A stretch of DNA of 64,000 nucleotides, from assembly GCA_029721435.1 (NCBI GenBank), contig CM056588.1, positions 41,849,930 to 41,913,929 of the forward strand, written 5' to 3'. This DNA is from Gymnothorax reevesii (lineage: Eukaryota; Chordata; Actinopteri; Anguilliformes; Muraenidae). This document shows, one piece after another, positions 50,701 through 59,700 of the stretch. The position numbers and the translations under genes were made by a program. Below the pieces are notes generated by a model. The model was not told the origin of the DNA and searched no databases. It was given only the letters and a program-made list of their open reading frames with translations. Numbering within the stretch: the first letter of the stretch is position 1; the number at the start of each line of letters is the position of its first letter.

Positions 50701-53700
50701 CTTTACCCATCTCAGAGTATGGGCAGATACTCCTGGTCTTCCTGCTTTTAGACTTTACTCTGTGATTTTATCATCTTACTAATTTCCATCTTTCATCTCA
50801 GTATATTTATAGCTGGTTTAATTTTTTTCAGCTGATTAGATGATCTGCTCTACATGTAGAGGTTAGGTGTTCAGCATATGCTATCCATGAGTTATTTGCG
50901 CAACTTGCATCTCATTAATTTCTTCAGCCAGTCTGATTATTACTGCCAATATTTACTGTAGTAATTCAGAATCTGCAGGGCACAAGGGAATTAAATCCTC
51001 TAGTACACCATTGTACAGCTCCCTCAACTCTTAAGTTTACATCTCTGGGCTTTCTCCAGTGCTGGCTTCCAGCACCCATGCTATTGGTCAGTTGTGTCCG
51101 ATCTCATCAGAAAAGGACTGGTGTAGGTGCAGGTGTTCAAACTGTACACCATGACTCCCGATTTAACTCTGTTACTTACTGTAGTCTTCAAAGTACTCAT
51201 TGATATCTACGTTGTATAAGATAGGTTTATGCTGGGATAAAACAAACTGTTCCGCTCAGATGAGATTGGACTGAGCTGTAGTGGATGTATGCCCAAATTT
51301 AACCAGCAGGTGGCAGCAATGACCCACAAGTTCAGTCTCTGATCACATGACTTGGTGTCCTTCATCATGAAGGCTTTACTGCTGTTGACAGGCACTTCAA
51401 GGAGCTGCTTTTATTTGATTTGAAGATTCTACTAAAGTTTGTCCCCAAGACATAGCACACTAATTAATCTCAACCACGTCACGCTGACGTACAGTTTTCC
51501 ACCGTATAGTTTTCCAAAAAACAAGTGGTTTAATAAGTGCAGGGGTTTGCTGAGGACTGCAGGTTAATATCAGACAGACGGCTCCTAAAGCCTGAATGAA
51601 TGAGTGATGGTCATTCTTCCTTTAAATCCAGTGCTCGAGCTGCCAGAAGAAGTTATGGAGGCTGACGTTTTGCAGCAAAACAACGGTTGCGAATGAGTCA
51701 CTCATTGATGGACAGCTTCATCAAGTTTAGTTTAGCTGCTGTTCAGCATAACCGACTAAAAAAAACTGAGGGAATCACTAAATAGTTCATGGCTCATAAG
51801 ATGGTTGAATGGCTTCAGCAGTGTGTGATAAGGACAGGAGTCTACATGAAGGATTAGACTAGGTCCATGAATCGGGATCCAGATGGTGATAAGGAGAGGG
51901 AAAAACAACTGTGGAAGTCTGTTTTAGTGGTTCTTTACAGGGGGGATAGACTTGTCGTATGGTACGGTTCTGTACCCCACTGTGTGAAGCAGTTGGGTGA
52001 TTCTCACAAAACTGTCCTGACTTTTGCAAAAATTATTTTAGGTCAAATTCACTAGTTTTCTCTCATTAGTAGCAAGCAGGGTCTAACTGGTTCTATTAAA
52101 ATGAGAGATCAAAACATGTGTTTTATTACATTTTCAGAATATTTTATTGAGTCATTGACCAAATAAGTTCATTACTGTCACACATTTTCAATTGATGATA
52201 ACTGAATATGTATGAAAGGTAGACATTTTATTTTTTATGTATGTTCCATTAATAGTTCAGAATATCCACATAGTGTAAAGCACTATTTATTGATAGAATA
52301 ACTTTAGTTCATGTTTATGTAACTTTATGTTCATTACCAAAACAAAATTACGTTTCATACTAAATTTTTCCTGTGGTGTAAATTTTACAAATAAATAAAA
52401 AACCGTCAATTCAGTAATACAGTAATCTGACTTGACAAATAGTTCCTGTGCAAAAATATAAGTTGAAGTTATCACTTATTCCCATCCAAATATTTTCATA
52501 TACAGCAAGTGTTAGGGTAATGTAAAGCCATGTTTCATAGAGCCATATTTTAGTATTCACAAACTAGGCTATATGGTCCAATCTTTTTCGCTGTTTAGCA
52601 TTTAGGGCTACATGATTAGATTGTCTTGGGTAATGACAAATTAAGCTTGACTTCACAAAAAAAAAAACAATGAATCAACAGCAGTTCATAACAGAATAAC
52701 AGAAGGTTTAATGTAACCACAATCAATACAATGTATACAATAATATTTTCAATTAAGAGCAATTCATTGAAAGTATAAAAGATATTAAAAAGTTGAATGG
52801 TAGCTGAATAGCTGAAAGTCTTGAGCATTAAGTTTGAATGAAGTCTCTAGCTGAAAGTATGCTGAAGTAGTTAAAGTTTAAAGAGGCTGAAGATATGAAG
52901 GATTTGGACATTCTCTCCATTCAGTTTGAATGAGGAAAATTTTTCAGAAAAAGCTTAATATTTTAAAAAGTGTAAATAACTTCAAAAAGTTGAATGGGCG
53001 TCCTAATGTCCTGAATGAGCTGAACGTTTTGATATTTGAATGGGTTTTCTAGCTCAAAGTATGAAGGACTAGTTAGACTGGAAAAAACGGTGCAAGAACT
53101 CCGAATAATAAGAACATATAAAGATTTGGATTACAATAGTGTGAATGCTGACTCAGCATTCATACTAATAACAATCAGTAACTTCATACAAATGAGGGTA
53201 AACATCGGGGTAGCTTTTCCCAGGTGGAAAGTGATAGTGAAGGAGAAGGACTTTTAAAGGGACGCCAAGTTGCCTGCTTTCTTCTTGACTGGTAGGTAAA
53301 TGTTACGGTTTAAATTTAAAAGCTTTTTTCATTGCTTGGTTGTGTAGCTCATTATATAGGCAGCATAACAGTAGAACATGTGTAGGTAAACCGCGTCGTT
53401 GGTGAATAGCAGCATAGGCTGTTTTATGGAATAAGGGTTGCATTTCATCATGCCCACTACCTCCATCAGTATGTTTTTTAGGAAAATGGACAACAGTGGT
53501 AAATGATACCTGCCATCAAGTTGTAATATTATTGTTTGACAGGGGTCTCAGGGCCAGGGCAAGATGACAGACTCGCGTTTGACAGTTGTTGGGAGCAATT
53601 TTAGCAATTTCGATGATTTTAGCCACTGAAAATCAGTCAAAATTTTTAGTTTAATTTCTTGTGCTGCTGTATGTGGTAATCCATGTTACTGATGACACAC

Positions 53701-56700
53701 CAGGTTGCTAGGGCACGCACAGCACGCTTTCATGATATCAATATTCTAAAGCCCCCTCTCAATAATAAAATCCCCCAAAATATATTGGCGCCTCCTTTTA
53801 AAATCGTCCTGGCAAATAAAAAGCCAGAAAAAAGTGGAGATTAGATACGGAATTCTTTCTATGCAAGAGTAAACTACTACTCCTTTCTGTATATCTCCCC
53901 ATTAAAAAAGTACTAAGGTGGATACTGCAACGTGCTATATTGGAATTTTGGCAAACTCTGGTATGGTACAATATTACTAGGGAGTAAGTTGACCCGCGGG
54001 GAGAGGGGAAAATTGCACTATTGCACGGTACCAAACAATCGTACCTTGTGCGAAAGCGGTCTGAGACTTTGTATTAAAAACAAACACTCCGCCGTAGACC
54101 GCAGTTTAGCGTGGTATTATGAAGTGGTGTTGGATGACATGATGTCATAGCTTCTTGGGACATAATGGCTACCGTAGTTGCAAAACGCCTTTGAAAAAGC
54201 GAGGAGCTAGAGAGCACTATTTGTTTGAATGCAAAATACGATTTCACCACTTGATGGGAGAAATTCCTACACAATGTAGCTTTAAAAATCACAGGAATGG
54301 CTTACAGACCTGCTTTTTTTTTTTTTATTAAACATGCTCAGAAATACTGATTTTTCAACTTCTCATTTCGGAAAAATGAACACTAATGTGGTGTTCAGCA
54401 TAATTTCCTGAGCATGTCGGGGAAAAAAGTAAGTCTGTAACCCATTACTGTAATTTTTAAAGAATTTAAGGGGGGAAAAGAAAGGCGAAATTGGCTTTAA
54501 AAAAATAAATAAATAAAAATAAATAAAAAGCATGCTGCTTCAGGGATACATTTGGAATGAGGACTTCTTAGAAATATACTGGCGGTATGATTTAAATCCA
54601 TTCAACTTTGCTTACTCTATTCCAGTGGTTCCCAAACTCGGTCTTGGGGCCTCCCTGTGTATGCTGGTATCTGTTCCACCCTTGATTACAATTGTAGGAT
54701 TTTAACCGACTGTTAATTTGTCTTATTTAGGTACAATTAAATTTAGAGCAGCAATTTATCCTCTTTTGACATTCAGTATTTTGACAGATCTACGTACAGT
54801 GAGGAATAAATTCCACATCCACATTGCGATTATATGAGGAACAAGTTAACGATACAAAAAGAGGAAAAAATTTTACCCAATCAAAGGAAAAAAATCAAAG
54901 GGTTCCTCAGTGAGGAAACTGTGGCCTCATGCTTGCAAAAACTTACAATTTACTAGACAAGGCAATGATGGTCAAGCCTGTTTTATGTTGTGTTTTTGTT
55001 ATTGAGTGCAAGCAAATTATTTTGAGTGAATTCTAATCACCTGTGGTTTACTCAATGCCTGACTTGATCAGTTTAAAAATGTTAAAGTATTATCTGAAAT
55101 GGCTTGCTACATTGGGGGAAAAAAAACAAATATCTATATTCAAGGGTCGTTTATGCTTCATGGTACAAATGGATATTTCCATTAAAATTTGGCTTAAGAC
55201 GTTAAATAACTTCTTAAAATCCTATGATGGCAATTCTGATTGGAACGAAAACCAGCATACACAGGGAGGCCTCAGGACCAGGTTTGGGGACCCCTGCTCC
55301 AGTCAATATAGTTAATCTCCTTTTGTCTACTACTACTACTCCTAGTACCAGCCAACCCCTAGTCGACCAAACAACACCTAGTACCAACCAACTATTCAGT
55401 ATAACCCCTAGAAAACCAACCACAAAATTCGGAGCGCTGATTATACATTTATAATAAATTACCGTAACACTTCATTTCATTACCGTAACAGCCTTGTATA
55501 TGTTACGGTAATGAATGCAGAGCATTCCGGTAATGAATGGCAGTCTCATGTTGCAATAATTAGCATAGCTAGCATGACTCGGCAGAAATATTTTCACTTA
55601 CAGTTTGGCTTTTTAAAAGTTAATTTTCCACTGAACATAAAATAATTATCTTCAAAACTATTTCAAAATATACCCTGTTATGGTAATGAACAGTCGTAGT
55701 GTGCCAAGGGGTGCATACAATTACAATCTTTAACATATCTACAGTAAGAACGTGAAGGATGATCTTACCTGATAGCCACTTTGCACCTTCTCTTCCGAGC
55801 AATGCATCATGGGACATCTGTTACGGAAATGAATTGTTCATACTCCGGACACATGTATTTGGCCCAGATAATAATTATTTGCAAATGGTTGGCCCCAAAT
55901 GGTAACATTGCTAGTTAAAGGGTATAGCCCTAACCATTTTTTGTATTTATATTTATATTGAATTATGGGGATATATTGTGATCATTTTGGGTTTAAGGTA
56001 AAAAATAAAAGTTCGGACATGTTACGGAAATGAACTTTTAGGTTGAAATGTAATCGTAAAATATAGAGTATTCCATCAATTGCAAAGACAACTGTAGTCC
56101 TACAATTGGTACATACCATAGGTTGATGTATAATGCAAAAGTATGATTGTTTTAGTAGTTTAGTCTATCAAATCCTTACAGACATGAAAAAATGCAATTT
56201 CGTGAGAATTACCCAGTTTGTGGCTTTCAGCACCCAGGACTGTGTCACTATGGGCCATTCCTGCTCTTCACCTGCGATCATTTGCATAAAATTTACAGGA
56301 AATCCATCCGGCTTCTGGAAGAGAAATGTGTGTCAGACCTTCTGATGTCATAAAATCATGAGATTCCAAATAGTGACATTCCCTTCCTCCCCTCCTTCAA
56401 GCAACGTTATTCTTCTATTGTTGCACCTCTGTTTCAAATCTGGAAAACACCTAATTGGCTAAAAGATAACTCTGACCATGTGGGCTTTGTGAGGGTTTTA
56501 TTGGCTGCTAAGAATAGAACCATAAAAGGCACCAGGTGAGGCTTTGCCGGTGAGCAGTGCCAGTTGTCATATTGAGTAATACTGCACACACCCTCTCTGA
56601 CTGACGCAGAAAATGTTTGATGAGGCCTTGTGTCTGCATTCCTGGACTCCGCTATGCATTAGCTGGGATAGGGCAGTGCAAGCCTGCATTAGACTGTGTA

Positions 56701-59700
56701 GAGCTGTGCTAGACTGCGTTAGCAGGGTTAGAACAGGGCTAGCCTGTGTTTGCCAGTGTGGTATAGTGCTAGCCTGTGTTAGCTGGGACGGAGCAGTGCT
56801 AGCCTGTGTTAGATGAGATGGAGCAATGCTAGCCTGTGTTGGATGGGACGAAGCAGTGCTTACCTGTATTAGCCGGGATGGAGTTGTGCTAGCCTGTGTT
56901 AGCTGGGACGGAGCAGTGCTAGCCTTTGTTAGCCGGGATGGAGCAGTGCTAGCCTGTGTTAGCCAGGATGGAGCAGTGCTAGCCTATGTATCAGCTGGGA
57001 TGAAGCGGTGTTTGCTGGGGTTTAGCAGTACTGCCCTGTAATTAATGGCGTACAGCAAGACAAAGAGGGTCATGTCTAGATGGTAACTATAGATTTGCAA
57101 AAGTCCAGCGATTTGTATCATGACTCCTCATAAGGGAACATTGTCATGGTGACCAGAGAAGTTTCGCTTCTGCCTGGTACTTGGTTCATTAATGTCACAG
57201 CTCACCATTTGAGAACCATACTGAATAATTTATGTACTTTGAAGATAGGCTAGCTTTCATATAAGTGTTCATCCACGACATTGTGCTCACAAAGTTCTTG
57301 TCATTGCAACACCTGCACCAGGGTATACTACACTCCAAGTACGTAGAGAACTGCGCATGGAGCTATGCACAACCATTTACAAACCAAAAAAGGAGTGAAT
57401 CTGCACAGAATCAAGTGCGCATGTGCCAGACTTTCGCAAATCTGGGGTTTATATGTCGACATGACTGGCAGGGCGGAGTTCATTAATGATTTCATGAGAA
57501 AGGTTCTTAAAGACGTGCTCCGCTTTGAGACCGTAGTGAATGACTGAGCAGGGCCCTGTGGAATGCAGCCCAGCCAGTTCTGTGATTGTGGGAAACTTGA
57601 ACAGACACCACCACCACCTCCACTAGGAGACTAAACCCTGACTAAACCTACAGCTGCCGCACTGTGTCCAGGATTCAGAGCCTGTTTGTTGGAGCAGGAA
57701 AAAAATGATTAGAATGACCCTTTTACTAAATGAATCCAGTCTACTGGACCTCCAACATTTTGCCAGTACTTAACACCTGTGAACTAACTCTGTTTAATTA
57801 CGCCCCCTGTTCAAGTGCAAAATTGCATTTCATATTTCAGGTTATTCATGTTGATTGACCGTCATTTATTAATATTTTGTAAATTTAGTAGAATGTTAGG
57901 AAAGTGAATAATTATAATGGTGGTGTGTACTGTTGCTCTCCAGTGTGAGTGAGGACGAATGATTCAGTTTTGCTTTACAGTGGGCAGTAGGTCATCACTT
58001 TCAGTGCTGGCTTGAAATTAGCCATTCTGTTTGAGACATTGATTGTTGAATAATGCTGATGTTTCTCTCTTTGTTTCAGTTCCCCCTGATGGAGAGATGG
58101 TGAGTTACTTTAAACATTTAATAACACCAGAGAGAAACTCTTAGTGCTGTCAGTGTTGTATAGAAAGCGTTGTTCATTCATTTAGAATGCAGGGCCTTGG
58201 ATCTTTCCTGTGTCTCCGTCATAAATAGCATTTTATTTTTGCCCTTTTACAGTCAGGATGCTACATGTTCCCTCCTGTTGGGAATCTGATAAATGGCTTA
58301 CTTCATCTGCGTCCCAATATTTATATGAATGAGGGGACGAGTGGTTGCATTTCTTGAACACTGGGACCCATACAGTTGTTTTAATTCCAGGATGAAGACT
58401 CTGAGTTCACTCTAGCCACTGATTTTGAGATCGGCCATTTCTTCCGTGAGCGGATAGTGCCGCGAGCAGTTCTCTACTTCACTGGGGAGGCCCTGGAGGA
58501 TGACGAGAGTGTGCGTTCATATAATGCGATATTTATTATTATTATACTTGGCGCCATTGAAAACGCACTGGTGAGGTATGTACTGTATTTGCAGCAAATT
58601 GAAGCACCAATTGATTTTTATTGCTTTTCCAGTGAGGCATGAGTGGAAATAAAGAAAAGTGTGCAGTACTGTAATCCTGACGTGCGCCACGTGAACGCGC
58701 CAAGCACCTCAGTTATAACAAACATTGAGCTGTTTGTGTTGAGTACAGTGACTCTTGACTTGTTCTTTTGGGTGTGGTCAATAGCCTACATAAAGCCAAC
58801 ACAAAAAAGAAAAATGCTACTCCATCTAGAAAATGGAACGGCTCGTGGCACGGGAGAGAGAAAAAGAGCCATTGGCATGTTACGGGCAGGTCTCAGCCGC
58901 CGAGAGGTGGTACGTCATTTGCAGTATCACCGTTCAACAATCAATCGGCTGTCGATACGATAATGGAACACAGGCACTGTCACTGACTGACCCTGTTTAG
59001 GGCAGCCTTGAGTGACTATGGTAGTCCAAGAGCACCACACAGCACCCCAAACTGATCATAAGACGAGGGGTCCGACACGATTGAGGGTGAGCACAAGTAC
59101 CGTTTGACACAGTCTACGTGAGCAAAGCATGCGTGCACACGGCCCCTACAGAGAACCCATTTTTTGCCCATCAACAGGAGTGGGAACTCTTCACCTCTGA
59201 CTGTGGGCACCTGCCTCGGTGTCATTTTTTTGGAACTTTATTTCCCTGCCTCTGTCTGAGAATGGAAAACGGAGACTGTCGCTGACCGACCCCGCTAAGG
59301 GCAGCCATGCGTAAATGGGGGGGGGGGGGACTGGGTTTTCAGTAGGGGCCATGTGCACGCATGTGTTGCTCACATAGATGGCGTCGAGTGTAACTTGAGC
59401 TCACCTTCATATGTCCCAAACCCCTCGTATCATGATCAGTTTGGGTTGTTGTCCAGAATATGTGATGTACAGACTGAAACCAGATGTGCTGCTCTTGAAC
59501 TACCATAGTCACTCGTGGCTGCTCTTTGCGGCGTCGGTCAGTGACAGTGCCTGTGGTCCATTCTCGGATAGATAGCCGACTGATTGTTGAACGGTGACGG
59601 TGCAAATGACGCACCACCTCTCGGCGGCTGAGACCTGCCCGTAACATGCCAATGGCTCTTTTTTTCTCTCCCGTGCCACGAGCCGTTGCATTTTCTAGAT

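Larger units (their letters stand above)
50671..58079 (+). other. nap1l4 intron 9 (7.4 kb)
   Basis: Largest intron of the gene. It holds the foldback at 54301-54440, a hAT-like element (54623-55296), a cluster of a 15-bp motif (55461-56034) and a 30-bp minisatellite (56640-57030). 52780-53070 is a loose repetition of GCTGAAAGTATGAAG-like words. 50760-52780 and 57040-58070 show nothing I recognise. Confidence 0.65.

Noticed and set aside
56640..57030. CRISPR-like regular repeats
   Set aside because: Units are contiguous with no unique spacers, and the genome is a vertebrate; it is a minisatellite.
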